Below, in pieces: positions 10,299 through 22,131 of a stretch of DNA of 64,000 nt. The stretch's first letter is position 1. Each line of letters opens with the position of its first letter. The position numbers and the translations under genes were made by a program. Source of the DNA: Aliikangiella sp. G2MR2-5 (GTDB lineage Bacteria; Pseudomonadota; Gammaproteobacteria; Enterobacterales; Kangiellaceae); contig NZ_JADPQF010000002.1 in NCBI RefSeq assembly GCF_015687155.1, positions 434,001-498,000 on the forward strand, in the 5' to 3' direction. The notes under the pieces were generated by a model. That model was not told the origin of the DNA. It saw only the letters and a program-made list of their open reading frames with translations, and searched no databases.

Positions 10299-10546
10299 GT
10301 CGGGATCAAATCCTCATTTATTAGCAGGATCGTCGGTTGTCTGAGACGACAGCTGGGGTTGGTCAAGAAAGCACCAGATTTTACACTGTTTAAACAATGA
10401 TGAAAATGCGAAAAAAGACTAATTTACCGATTTTTTTCTCATAAAAAGCAATAAAAAAGACTTGCAATTTGAAATTCTTTTGAGAATCAAATAGCTAGTT
10501 AATATTCATAAAAAGTGTCAAATGCTTCCAAAATCGGAACAAAATA

Positions 10547-12298
<1,752 letters not shown>

Positions 12299-12369
12299 GA
12301 AACCTTTCCTTGTATTTCTAGTTATTCGTCAGGTAGAGAAATCAGGACTAAATACTTTTAACGGTCGTA

Positions 12370-13251
12370 TTATCGTTTAATACCACTAAGTCGAGTCCAC
12401 TCTTGCTCATAAACAGCAGGCTCCATATCAAACCACTGCTGGTAGCAAGAATTGACTTCTTCCGACTGCACATCCAATAGTCCAGATAGCGCTAGTCTAC
12501 CATGACTTTGGCAATGGGCTGAAATTTGTGCAGCCAGCTCTTTTAATGGCCCAGCTAGTATATTGGCAACGACTATTTCGGTACTGATCCCGTTGACCAG
12601 TTCCGGCTTACCGACTAAAAGTCTTTCGTCCATAACCCCATTACGCTCGGCGTTGTCTTTAGTGGCAATTATCGCCTGTTCGTCAATGTCGACTGCATAA
12701 ACTTTTGCCGCTCCTAACTTTAGCGCAGCAATAGCCAGAATGCCGGAACCACAACCATAATCTATGACGGTTTTCCCGTCTAAATCGAGTCCATCGAGCC
12801 ACTTTAGGCAGAGCGAGGTTGTCGGATGGGTTCCTGTACCAAAGGCAAGGCCGGGATCGAGCATCACATTCACCGCAGATTCATCGGGCACAGGCTTCCA
12901 GCTAGGACAAATCCAGAGTTTTTCACCAAACTGGAGCGGCTCAAACCTTTCCATCCACTCTCTTTCCCAGTCTTTGTCTTCTAACAGTTCAAACTTTTCA
13001 TTACTGGAATGTTGACTGAGCGGATGCTGCTGCCAGGCATCAAGAATGCCTCGGGTATCAGTTTCAGCGTCAAACAGCACCATCATATGAACATTTTGCC
13101 AAAGAGGGGTTTCACCCGGTGCCGGCTCCAATATAGGGACATCTTCGGCATCCATCAAAGTGACGGATAATGCCCCCATTTCCATCAGGGCATCACCGAT
13201 ATTATCGGCATGGGGCTCGGTTGTGTTTAGTCTTAGTTGTAGCCAGGGCAT
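12370..13251 (-). CDS. prmA: Ribosomal protein L11 methyltransferase
   Basis: 293 aa, typical length. SAM-dependent enzyme that methylates L11 on lysines and its N-terminus. Motifs: the SAM loop VIDYGCGSGILAIAALKLGA and the family motif DPGLAFGTGTHPTT, plus NILAGPL. It begins the prmA - DUF3426 - dusB - fis run; the DUF3426 gene starts 72 bp after it. Confidence 0.96.
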   Translation of the reverse strand: MPWLQLRLNTTEPHADNIGDALMEMGALSVTLMDAEDVPILEPAPGETPLWQNVHMMVLFDAETDTRGILDAWQQHPLSQHSSNEKFELLEDKDWEREWMERFEPLQFGEKLWICPSWKPVPDESAVNVMLDPGLAFGTGTHPTTSLCLKWLDGLDLDGKTVIDYGCGSGILAIAALKLGAAKVYAVDIDEQAIIATKDNAERNGVMDERLLVGKPELVNGISTEIVVANILAGPLKELAAQISAHCQSHGRLALSGLLDVQSEEVNSCYQQWFDMEPAVYEQEWTRLSGIKR

Positions 13252-13350
13252 ATTAATTAATATTGTGTCTTAAAATTGGCGATAGTTTAACGGTTTTGTT
13301 CAATGATTCCTAATCACCATTGATATATGAAAAGCATTTGTATTTTGACA

Positions 13351-15708
13351 TTAGGTCGCTTTAACTTTCGATGCCAGATAGAGTTTTTCTAGCTCACCAC
13401 TAACTCGGCGACTGAGCGTATCTATCGACTCCTCCGGCTCCAGACAAAGTAACTCAACGGCCTGGTCAATGTTTTCTACAGCATAAACTTTGAATTGTTT
13501 TCGCTCGACAGCCTCAATAACCTGCTTATTTAACACCAGATTGCAGCTGTTGGCCTTGGGAATAATCACGCCATGATTTCCATCAAGACCACGCTTTTGA
13601 CAGATATTAAAAAAACCTTCGATTTTTTCGTTGATTCCCCCGACAGCCTGAACTTCACCAAACTGACTAACTGAGCCAGTGACCGCCAGTGACTGGCGAA
13701 TGGGACAATCGCTGACCGCAGAAATAAGACAACAGATCTCCGCCAGCGAAGCACTATCACCGTCAACCAGGCCGTAAGATTGCTCCATCACAATATTGGC
13801 AGACAAAGTCAACGGAAACGCCTTGGCATATCGATTTGCCAGATAGCCAGAGATAATCATCACTCCTTTGGAGTGAAGCGAAAGTCCAAGCTGACTTTCT
13901 TTCTCGATATCGATAATGCCTTTTTTCCCCGGAAAAACCGTCGCGGTAATACGTGCCGGCATGGCAAATTCGCTGCTACCGATTCGCCAGATAGTCAGAC
14001 CGTTGATACTACCGACTCGACGCTCTGCAGTTTCTATCAACACCTGACCCTCAATTATTTTGTCGAGCATTTCATCGCGGATCCTTGAATGGCGGTATTC
14101 CCGGTTAGCCTGCGCTTCAAGAATATTGTTGTCACTTAACTGATCATCACCGCGAGCGCGACGCACTACTTCAGCTTCGCTCAAGATTTCGAATATTTCC
14201 GATAGCCTGGTCGATAACTTATTTTGGTGGCCGCAACGACGAGCACTGTACTTGAGTAACTCGATGAAACCACGGTTATTCAACTCGCCAATATTGTCTT
14301 TTTCACAATGAGCCTTGACCAGGCGAGCAAGGTGCTCAATGTTCTCCCGAGAAGCTTCCATGTCTTCAGAGAAGTCGACCAGTACACGAAAAAGCTCGCC
14401 AAACTCACTGTCGAACTCTTCCAGCCAATAGTAGAAGTCCCTTTCCCCGACCAAAATAACTTTTACATCCAGCGGCACTCCGTGGGGATTTAGTCCGGTT
14501 GTCGAGCCTGGCAAATATTCGATTGTCGGCGGTGACAGTTTGATTTCTTTGGTTTGTAGCGCCTGCTTCAGCTGCCGCCATAGCACGGGGTCGGCCAGCA
14601 ATTTTTCAACCTCCAGCACTAAATAACCACCGTTAGCGCGATGCAATGCGCCACAACGAATATGTTGAAAGCTTGTTTTGGTGATGCCCTGTTCGTTCCA
14701 GTAATCTATTTGACCGAAAAGACTCGAATAGCTGGGACGAGATTCAAACACTACCGGTGCTCCCGATACCTGATTATTAGCCACCAATAAATTGGGAACA
14801 AAACTATGCAGTAGAGTATCCCTCAACTTTTCGTTATCTTTGCTTTCACTCGATTCGAGCAAACCTATATAGTCCAAAATTAAATCCACCAGGTGTTTTC
14901 GAGATTCCTTAAAATAGATCTGCACACCGGCCAGCCCCAAATAGTCATCTTCAATTTCATCGAAAAGCTGCGAAACAACCTTACTGATTGTTTCTTTGTT
15001 GAGCCTTTTTACCTTGTCATAAATCTTTCGCTTCCACTGAGGCATTTCCAATAAAGATTCAACCAACTCTTCTTCGAGACGGTCAATCAGGCGGTTAAAA
15101 TGGTCTTTATTTGACTGCGACAAGCCTGCGAATACCACATCGTCGACTGGTTTACCATCGATGATCGGCGAAAAAGACACATCCCCTCCTTCCTGATAGA
15201 GAGCAATACTCTGGCTGCTCGCCATTTTCTCGATCTCACTGATAACCGCCTCGACTTTGCGATTAAAAGATTTATCCAGTGAAGTTTTTTTTCGCTGGTA
15301 GGCGGGGTTTTCTATTGCAGCGGACAAAGATACCATCAGCTGCGAAATCAAATTTTTACAATCGTCCAAAAGTTTTTTTGCGACTCCAGATGGCAACTGC
15401 ATCGCCCAGGGATCTGTCGGCTCTTCAAAATTATTCACATAGACCCAGTCTGACTGGCATTTTTCAATCTTGGCTTTGGATTCCAAATGGTGGGTAACAA
15501 TAGACAGGCGTCCGTCTCCCCGCTCCCCCATCACAAAAAGGTTATAGCCTTTTTGCTTGGTGGTCAGTCCGAAGTGCATCGCTTCAATAGCCCGATCCTG
15601 ACCGAGAAACTCACTAGATGCTTGTAAGTCAGAGAATCTGGCAAAAGGCAGAGATTTCTCATCAATCGAAGAGGTCAAGTCAGCGGCATTTAAAAGGGTC
15701 TTGTGCAT
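13351..15708 (-). CDS. Lon-like ATP-dependent protease (S16, YcbZ/LonB type)
   Basis: 785 aa. N-terminal AAA-like region with a degenerate P-loop (GERGDGRLS), an inserted helical domain, and a C-terminal Lon proteolytic domain. The catalytic Ser is in GDSASLAE and the catalytic Lys in GGINEKIEGF. This is the family of putative Lon-like proteases seen in many gammaproteobacteria (YcbZ relatives), distinct from the canonical Lon, which has an N-terminal LON domain. It is monocistronic. Substrates are unknown. Confidence 0.85.
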   Translation of the reverse strand: MHKTLLNAADLTSSIDEKSLPFARFSDLQASSEFLGQDRAIEAMHFGLTTKQKGYNLFVMGERGDGRLSIVTHHLESKAKIEKCQSDWVYVNNFEEPTDPWAMQLPSGVAKKLLDDCKNLISQLMVSLSAAIENPAYQRKKTSLDKSFNRKVEAVISEIEKMASSQSIALYQEGGDVSFSPIIDGKPVDDVVFAGLSQSNKDHFNRLIDRLEEELVESLLEMPQWKRKIYDKVKRLNKETISKVVSQLFDEIEDDYLGLAGVQIYFKESRKHLVDLILDYIGLLESSESKDNEKLRDTLLHSFVPNLLVANNQVSGAPVVFESRPSYSSLFGQIDYWNEQGITKTSFQHIRCGALHRANGGYLVLEVEKLLADPVLWRQLKQALQTKEIKLSPPTIEYLPGSTTGLNPHGVPLDVKVILVGERDFYYWLEEFDSEFGELFRVLVDFSEDMEASRENIEHLARLVKAHCEKDNIGELNNRGFIELLKYSARRCGHQNKLSTRLSEIFEILSEAEVVRRARGDDQLSDNNILEAQANREYRHSRIRDEMLDKIIEGQVLIETAERRVGSINGLTIWRIGSSEFAMPARITATVFPGKKGIIDIEKESQLGLSLHSKGVMIISGYLANRYAKAFPLTLSANIVMEQSYGLVDGDSASLAEICCLISAVSDCPIRQSLAVTGSVSQFGEVQAVGGINEKIEGFFNICQKRGLDGNHGVIIPKANSCNLVLNKQVIEAVERKQFKVYAVENIDQAVELLCLEPEESIDTLSRRVSGELEKLYLASKVKAT

Positions 15709-15891
15709 AGGATTTTCTCTATCGGCCTTCTATAATCGTTATAGGTCAGAGATAGCCTTTAAGCAAATGTCGAGCGACCAGTTATATACTCTGGATTGCA
15801 GCAATTGGTAGTAAATATATTGACTATTTCGCATGGAGAGCCAACCGATAAAATCGATTGTTTAACATTCGTTACGACTTGTCGGGACTAC

Positions 15892-15924
15892 AATTCGTCA
15901 TAAAAATAGTTTAAATTGACGAAT
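15892..15924. promoter_or_regulatory. Inverted repeat upstream of the threonine aldolase gene
   Basis: ATTCGTCA (15893-15900) and TGACGAAT (15917-15924) form an 8-bp inverted repeat separated by 16 bp. It sits 27-58 bp before the ATG of the threonine aldolase gene, a position expected for an operator. The cognate regulator is not in this window. Confidence 0.4.
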
Positions 15925-15950
15925 CAAAAACTCCTCAGGACGAATCTTCG

Positions 15951-16967
15951 ATGATTTCATTTGCCAGCGATAATTACGCCAGTGTCCATCCAAAAATCAT
16001 GCAGGCACTTGTCGATGCCAACCACGGTCATGTTCCGGCTTATGGCAATGACGAGATAACTCAAAAAGCAATCAAACTCATTCAGCAAACACTTTCGGAA
16101 AAGGCAAAGGTCTGGTTTGTCGGCACTGGCACCGCGGCAAATACCCTCGCGATCAAAGCTTCACTCAGAAGTTATCAAAGCGTTATCTGCACTGACTCGG
16201 CGCATATCCAATGCAATGAAACTGGTGCGCCAGAGCAGTGGTGCGGCGTCAAGTTGCTAACCTGCCCTCATGAGCAAGGTAAGCTGACGCCGGAGGCTAT
16301 CCGCAAAGTCTACAACGCGGAAGCCTGCTGGGGACAGCACGCTACTAAACCCCGTCTGGTGAGTATTAGCCAGACCACCGAATTCGGCACCGTCTATTAT
16401 CCGGAAGAACTTTCGGCGATTCGCGCAGTGTGTGACGAGCTAGATTTATTACTTCATATGGATGGCTGTCGCCTTTATAACGCAGCGGCTGAATTAAATG
16501 TGCCTTTGGAAGAGCTAGTCAAAGACATCGATGTTTTGAGTCTGGGTGGAACCAAGGCTGGCTTGATGTTTGGTGAAGCAGTTGTTTTTCTTAATCCCGA
16601 GCTAGCTCAAGGATTTGAACACTTACAAAAACAGGGACTACAGCTTTTTTCAAAAATGCGTTACGTTTCAGCGCAATTTTTAGCACTTTTTACCGATAAT
16701 CTTGGCCTCGACCTGGCGGCACATAGTAATCAGCTGGCAACATCTCTGGCTGACAGTTTGCAAAGGTTTGACGGTGTCGAACTCCTTTACCCTGCAGAAA
16801 GCAATATGTTTTTCGCCAGACTACCACAGCTATGGGTGGAGACACTGCAAGCACATACCTACTTCTATATTATGCCGGGCAGTGATATCGCTCGTTTCGT
16901 TTTATCCCATGATGTACAACAAAGTCATGTGGATGACTTTGTCGAGAAGGCCAAACAGCTAGGCTAA
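15951..16967 (+). CDS. ltaE: Low-specificity L-threonine aldolase-like PLP enzyme
   Basis: 338 aa, usual family length. PLP-dependent fold-type I enzyme that cleaves L-threonine or beta-hydroxy amino acids to glycine and an aldehyde. Begins ISFASDNYASVHPKIMQAL; the Schiff-base lysine lies in SLGGTKAGLMFGEA and the PLP-binding Asp/His region in LLHMDGCRLYNA. A CAGGA ribosome site precedes the ATG by about 10 nt. It is divergent from the Lon-like gene, and an inverted repeat lies just upstream. Confidence 0.88.
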   Translation: MISFASDNYASVHPKIMQALVDANHGHVPAYGNDEITQKAIKLIQQTLSEKAKVWFVGTGTAANTLAIKASLRSYQSVICTDSAHIQCNETGAPEQWCGVKLLTCPHEQGKLTPEAIRKVYNAEACWGQHATKPRLVSISQTTEFGTVYYPEELSAIRAVCDELDLLLHMDGCRLYNAAAELNVPLEELVKDIDVLSLGGTKAGLMFGEAVVFLNPELAQGFEHLQKQGLQLFSKMRYVSAQFLALFTDNLGLDLAAHSNQLATSLADSLQRFDGVELLYPAESNMFFARLPQLWVETLQAHTYFYIMPGSDIARFVLSHDVQQSHVDDFVEKAKQLG

Positions 16968-17240
16968 TTAGGAACTGCTTAGCTGGAAAAGTAAGCTGTA
17001 CGAACGAATTCCTTTTCGTTTATTTCTGTGAAATTTATGAAAGCAGGTATCTGTATAAAAGCATGCTATTAAAAAGTCGTTAATAGTAATGTTTCATACT
17101 ATGCTTTCGCCAACGTCACACTTGATAGCGCAATTGTGCTAGTTTTATTTTATAACTCGTCGCCAGTCAGTCGCTGAATAGACTAAACGGATTGTTCTTT
17201 ACCCGCTTTGGTTTGCTATTTAACAAACTCGGGAATTTCG

Positions 17241-17975
17241 ATGAAACAGCAGCTACTCACAACCTCCATTGTTTTTTATCTGCTGTTAACGAGTGTGTTT
17301 AATGTACAGGCTAAAAGCCAAAGCGAGAGTAAAATGCAGCTGCTGATTGCTGAAATCATCAAGGATACTAAAACCACATCCCGCGAAACCGGGATCGATA
17401 CGCTTTCACCCAAAGTGCTGGAAGCGATGCAATCAGTTAAGCGTTATCAATTTGTCGACCAGCCCTACCTGCGTTACAGCTATGAAAACCGTCCGCTGCC
17501 TATAGGCGAAGGACAAACCATTTCACAACCTTTTATCGTCGCCATTATGACCGAGCTTCTGCAACTAAAGGGCGAAGAGGTCGTACTGGAAGTTGGCACC
17601 GGTTCCGGTTATCAGGCAGCGATTTTGAGCCGTCTGAGTAAAAAGGTTCATACCATCGAAATTATCGAGTCCCTCGCTGAAAAAGCAAAGTTAAGGTTGA
17701 AAAATCTCGGTTTTGAAAATATTTCGGTTTATCACGGCGATGGCTATAGAGGACTGGAAAAGTTAGCGCCTTTTGACGCTATCATTGTGACAGCAGCGCC
17801 GGCGCATATTCCGGAACCGCTAATCGACCAGTTAAAAGCAGGTGGTCGAATGGTGATTCCTGTAGGAGAACAAGATCAGATCCAGTTTCTGACGCTGGTT
17901 ACTAAAGATAAACAGGGAAAAGTTAAAAAAAAGCAAGTGCTACCGGTTAGCTTTGTGCCGCTGACTCGCGATTAA
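17241..17975 (+). CDS. pcm: Exported protein-L-isoaspartate O-methyltransferase
   Basis: 244 aa from the ATG at 17241; an in-frame start 33 bp upstream would add residues before a clear signal peptide (MKQQLLTTSIVFYLLLTSVF...VQAKS), so 17241 is preferred. The remainder is a PCMT: RPLPIGEGQTISQPFIVA and the SAM loop VLEVGTGSGYQAAILS. The enzyme methyl-esterifies isoaspartyl residues to start their repair. The signal peptide suggests periplasmic location, which is odd since SAM is cytosolic. Confidence 0.85.
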   Translation: MKQQLLTTSIVFYLLLTSVFNVQAKSQSESKMQLLIAEIIKDTKTTSRETGIDTLSPKVLEAMQSVKRYQFVDQPYLRYSYENRPLPIGEGQTISQPFIVAIMTELLQLKGEEVVLEVGTGSGYQAAILSRLSKKVHTIEIIESLAEKAKLRLKNLGFENISVYHGDGYRGLEKLAPFDAIIVTAAPAHIPEPLIDQLKAGGRMVIPVGEQDQIQFLTLVTKDKQGKVKKKQVLPVSFVPLTRD

Positions 17976-18228
17976 TATTTTTCGCTTACTCTACAGTAGA
18001 GATCATTCATTTTTTCGTTACAGAGAACTTGGGCTTCAACACCTATAAACAACGCAATGAATTAATAAAGCAATATTACTCAACCTTTTTTAATAATAAC
18101 CTCCTTTATAAACGATAAATTATTGTTTGTCATATTCACTTAAATTGCATTTCTTTATACTCAAACTAGGGCATTCAAAATTTTATGTTTGATGAGTTCT
18201 GACAAAAGTTAACGTGGCATAAAATTAT

Positions 18229-18913
18229 CTAAAGGGGACTTTCGCTTTTTTAAAAGCTTAGCAAAATTATTAGTTCAAGAGCATTTCGCAGCGCTGCGCT
18301 TTCCTGCGAGATACTTTTTTCAAGAGCGAAAAAAGTACCCAAAAACGCCCTTTTTCGCTGCGCTGGCACTCTTACATGAGCGCGTTGATGTCACCTAAAA
18401 CTTTGACCTGGATAAAACTGATAATTGCTATCGCCCTCAAGGTATAATTGCAGCCAAAGCTGGGAATGGTTGCTTTCGCGCCGGGGTTACGAATTGAGTT
18501 AAGTTCAGGCTGTAAAATCCATCCAAACCTTTAATTTATTTCGATCAGTTCTGGTTTTATTAACCCTAAAAATAGTTTTTACCAACGACTATAGTCACGA
18601 CTCAAAATGTATTATTCATGGTTCCTAGAGAGGTCCTACTAGAGGGTGGGGCGTGAATACAAATTGTTGGTGGGCGACCAGGAAGTGCTAAGGCCTTATC
18701 AAGAGTCAATTGCGCTGGCCCAGTGGCCTGAGCGTTGGGCATTTTTTGGTGACTTTTTGTTGCTCTTGACAAAAAGTTACTTATGTCCATGGATGGACTG
18801 TATGCAGTTTTTGCAGGAGCAAAAAACTGTCGCAGGAAAGCGCAGCGCTGCGAAACGCTCTTAAATTAAATTTTTCCTAGCTTTTATAAAAAAACTAAAA
18901 AGGTCCCCTTTAG
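18229..18913. mobile_element. 685-bp MITE-like element with inverted termini
   Basis: The otherwise gene-free stretch 17976-19012 holds an element bounded by perfect 11-bp inverted ends, CTAAAGGGGAC (18229-18239) and its complement (18903-18913). Similarity continues inward, and a 26-bp perfect inverted repeat pairs 18284-18309 with 18830-18855. Inside are further hairpins: ACTTTTTGT/ACAAAAAGT (18750-18778), CAGTTTTTGC/GCAAAAAACTG (18805-18829) and a related ACTTTTTTC hairpin near 18311-18338. No coding gene is convincing inside and no clear target duplication was seen. It looks like a non-autonomous element or a pair of inverted copies of a chromosomal repeat. Confidence 0.6.
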
Positions 18914-19012
18914 TGAGAATGCAGCCCTATTGCATGTCAACACAAACAGAGGCATAACATTCTCACTTCGTTATCTTGTAATTCTTTAATTAGAGTCGAA
19001 ATATTACGATGA

Positions 19013-20854
19013 CTATTTCGACTTCGTTTCCAACTCTCTGATCCTCAACTTAATCATTTCATTATCAGGCTGTATCGAAAGCGCCTTTTTAAAATTAGAC
19101 ATAGCAGCAGTATGGTCTTTCTGTTTCAAACGTAACTTCGCCATCTCCAACCAAGGGTATGCACTTTCGGGAAATAATTCTGCGGCCAATTTAAGGTAAT
19201 CTTCAGCTTGCTCTTCTTTTCCTGCCTGTAGTTCTTTCTGTGCAAACTCAACTATATTATTTTCCGCTTCCTGAGCGCTTTGCGGGCTCTCTTTCATCAT
19301 TGTCTGGTAGGCATTTTTCGCTTTTCCTAACTGTCCTTGAATGATGAATTCAAATGGCACCTTTACTTCATTCGATACTCTCGCTCTAATTGCAGGAGGT
19401 TCATCTCCCATATTGAACGCCAGATTAACGGCTCCATTATCTCCTTTAACAAAACTAAATTCTCTCGCAAACTCACGTCTGACATAGACATTGTCACCGA
19501 CTCTCAAAACTTCCATGGGGTCGCCGTTGAGGTACTGCATAAAAACTTTGTCGTCAGTTGAATAAATGCTAAACAGCATGTCATCCGAATATCGAAAGCG
19601 ACCAGAAATTCTATCTTGGTCTTTTTTTGAAATAGGAAGCGATTGATACTCTTTAGGCAAAAACTCATCCCACTGGTAAACGCTGGCAACGCTGTTGACC
19701 AGTTCGTTAATAAAACCCGGATGATTCGAATTAATCATCACAACCACACCGTAGCCTTTATTTTTGTGCGCTTTTAGATCGGCACTAAAGCCTTCATCCC
19801 AACCTCCGTGTTCGAAATATACATCGTCTGATTTCGGATTACGCAAGAATAATCCCAAACCAGTTTGAGGACTGACATACGGTGTTAGCATTTGCTCGAC
19901 GGTCTGCTGTTTTAAAACTTTACTTTTATCAGCTTTAATCGCCAGCTGTATGTCGATGGCAAATTTTGCTAAATCTTCTGCCGTTGTCCAAAGTCCCGCA
20001 GCTGCCATTTCCGGATAGACATGTCTTTTCCCGGGAACGGGTTCCTTATTGGGCAAATAACCTGCGGCAGCAAATTTTAGCTTCTCCGGCGGCAAAGGTT
20101 GCTCGTAGCTGCTGCGCTGCATGCCAATTGGTGAAAGAACCAGCTGCGCCATAATTTCCGGGTAGGCTTTATCTGTCACATCCGTTGTGGCCTTTTGCAT
20201 AACCGTATAACCGCCCCCCGAATAACGAAACTTATCACCCGGCATGAAGTCGACACGCACCGGATCAGAATTGGCTGGCTTCTCGCCATCCAGCACCTGC
20301 TCAATGGTCGGTACTTTCAACCCTTGTGAATACCCCCAAAATCCATGAACCGTTAACCCCGAAGAATGATTCATCAAATGTTTTAACGTCACCGGATTAC
20401 TTTTGGTGAATTCATTTTCTGGAATTTTCCAACCCTCTAGTTTGTGGTTAACCGGTTCATCCAGAGAAAGGAGCTTTTGTTCGGTTAATTTTAATGCGCC
20501 GTAAGCAGCTACCGGTTTGGATATGGAGCCAGCCTGAAACAAAGTATCTTCGGTTACCGGTGCCATTGTTTCCTTATCGGTAACACCATAGGTTTTGTGC
20601 CAATGAATTCTGTAGTCTTTAATTACCGCCAGACTAACCCCCGGTACACCATAATGCTTCATGCGCTCTTCTATCGTCCACAAAGGATCACCTTGAAAAC
20701 GATTACTCGCACGCAGGCTATTTTCAACTTGTTGAATTACAGTTTGAATTGATTCGGATTGTTCTTCTGTCTTTCCAGTCGCAGCTGTTGATACGAAAGC
20801 AGAACAGGCAAAAACCAGTGGAGTAAGCGCCAGAATCAGTTTATTGTTCTTCAT
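19013..20854 (-). CDS. Secreted serine hydrolase (class C beta-lactamase family) with TPR tail
   Basis: 613 aa. Signal peptide at residues 1-25, then a beta-lactamase/PBP-like serine hydrolase domain: SxxK as SISK in AGSISKPVAAYG, YxG as YSGGGY, and HGG in EHGGWDEGF. The C-terminal ~110 residues form TPR-like helices (AKNAYQTMMKE, then the NFKKALSIQPDNEM unit). Members act as esterases, D-amino peptidases or peptidoglycan-related hydrolases; a true beta-lactamase role is unlikely. It stands alone, without an operon partner. Confidence 0.85.
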   Translation of the reverse strand: MKNNKLILALTPLVFACSAFVSTAATGKTEEQSESIQTVIQQVENSLRASNRFQGDPLWTIEERMKHYGVPGVSLAVIKDYRIHWHKTYGVTDKETMAPVTEDTLFQAGSISKPVAAYGALKLTEQKLLSLDEPVNHKLEGWKIPENEFTKSNPVTLKHLMNHSSGLTVHGFWGYSQGLKVPTIEQVLDGEKPANSDPVRVDFMPGDKFRYSGGGYTVMQKATTDVTDKAYPEIMAQLVLSPIGMQRSSYEQPLPPEKLKFAAAGYLPNKEPVPGKRHVYPEMAAAGLWTTAEDLAKFAIDIQLAIKADKSKVLKQQTVEQMLTPYVSPQTGLGLFLRNPKSDDVYFEHGGWDEGFSADLKAHKNKGYGVVVMINSNHPGFINELVNSVASVYQWDEFLPKEYQSLPISKKDQDRISGRFRYSDDMLFSIYSTDDKVFMQYLNGDPMEVLRVGDNVYVRREFAREFSFVKGDNGAVNLAFNMGDEPPAIRARVSNEVKVPFEFIIQGQLGKAKNAYQTMMKESPQSAQEAENNIVEFAQKELQAGKEEQAEDYLKLAAELFPESAYPWLEMAKLRLKQKDHTAAMSNFKKALSIQPDNEMIKLRIRELETKSK

Positions 20855-21152
20855 TATTTTCCTTGTTTAATTAGTCGCTCAAAAAAGCCATTAGAACGCA
20901 CAAACGACCCAGCACTCCTGCGGGGGTTAGATCGCTCTGCTCAATTTTGCAGATAAATCCCTAAGACAGAGTCGAGCTACTATTTTTTAACTACTATATC
21001 TAGCTGCTATAAGCGGGTGTTAGCTTTATACCCAGCCTATTACATTAGTAACAGACTGGCAAGAAAATTATTTGGCGAGATAATTTGCTTAGTGAGAAAG
21101 TTCTCCCTCGCTAAGTTTGGAAATCTGGAATAGAAGAAACGGCAGCTATCGA

Positions 21153-22103
21153 TTAACTAATGCCGATTCCAAAACGGAAAGGATCTTTTTCATCGAACAA
21201 AATTTCGGCACTTAGATTAACAAATGCCTCTCCGCTAATAGTCGGAATAATTTGCTCTCCCTTTATTTCAACTGAACCCTGAAACACACTGCCTATAATA
21301 CTTTGCTGACGCCAGATTTGTCCTGGCTGTAATTTTTCATCTGCAATCAGACAGGCCAATTTTGCTGAAGTGCCAGTTCCACATGGACTACGATCGTAGG
21401 CACTACCTGGACAAAGTACAAAGCTTTGACTGTCGGCAATATCTTTGGAAGTTGGCGGACCAAATAACTCTACATGATCAATCATCTGGCCATCACTTCC
21501 GGTGATTTTTTGCTGCCATAGAGCATCGCGCACTCGCTCACTGTAGTCGGTCAGCCGGGTCACATTATCCAGCGACATCTTCTGGCCATGCTTCTCAACC
21601 AAGAAAAACCAGTTGCCACCCCAGGCGATATCACCGGTTACCGTTCCAACGCCATCGACTTCAACATCGACTGATTTAGCGAGCCGATAACTGGCCACAT
21701 TCTGGATCGAAGCTCGATTTGGAGAGTGTAAATTAACGATTACTTCCCCGACTGGAGTTTCAATACAGTGAACACCAAGGCCGATTTTTCCCATATGATA
21801 AAGAGTTACCGCAAGACCGATAGTGCCATGACCACACATGCCAAGGTAGCCGACGTTATTGAAAAAAATAACACCGGCGGCATTATCAGGATTGACCGGC
21901 TCACATAAAAGCGCGCCCACCATGACATCACTCCCTCTCGGCTCATTTACCAACGAAGAACGCAAATGATCATATTTCTCCCTGAACAGCACTAAACGTT
22001 CAGCCATTGAACCATCGCCCAAATAAGGAAAGCCTTCAACGATAGTTCGGGTCGGTTCACCACCGGTGTGTGAATCGATAATTTTTAAATTAACTTGAGA
22101 CAT
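21153..22103 (-). CDS. 4-hydroxyproline 2-epimerase
   Basis: 316 aa from the ATG at 22103; the longer frame to 22169 overlaps the upstream dehydrogenase gene and adds residues not found in the family, so the [19 protein letters not shown] start is chosen. Proline racemase family. Both catalytic cysteines are present (MCGHGT and SPCGTGT), which indicates a racemase/epimerase rather than a trans-3-hydroxyproline dehydratase. In context it should convert trans-4-hydroxy-L-proline to cis-4-hydroxy-D-proline, first step of the pathway. It is last in a three-gene minus-strand operon with the dehydrogenase and the deaminase. Confidence 0.88.
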   Translation of the reverse strand: MSQVNLKIIDSHTGGEPTRTIVEGFPYLGDGSMAERLVLFREKYDHLRSSLVNEPRGSDVMVGALLCEPVNPDNAAGVIFFNNVGYLGMCGHGTIGLAVTLYHMGKIGLGVHCIETPVGEVIVNLHSPNRASIQNVASYRLAKSVDVEVDGVGTVTGDIAWGGNWFFLVEKHGQKMSLDNVTRLTDYSERVRDALWQQKITGSDGQMIDHVELFGPPTSKDIADSQSFVLCPGSAYDRSPCGTGTSAKLACLIADEKLQPGQIWRQQSIIGSVFQGSVEIKGEQIIPTISGEAFVNLSAEILFDEKDPFRFGIGIS

Positions 22104-22131
22104 TTTTTTTACCGAAAAAGCGATCAGAAAA

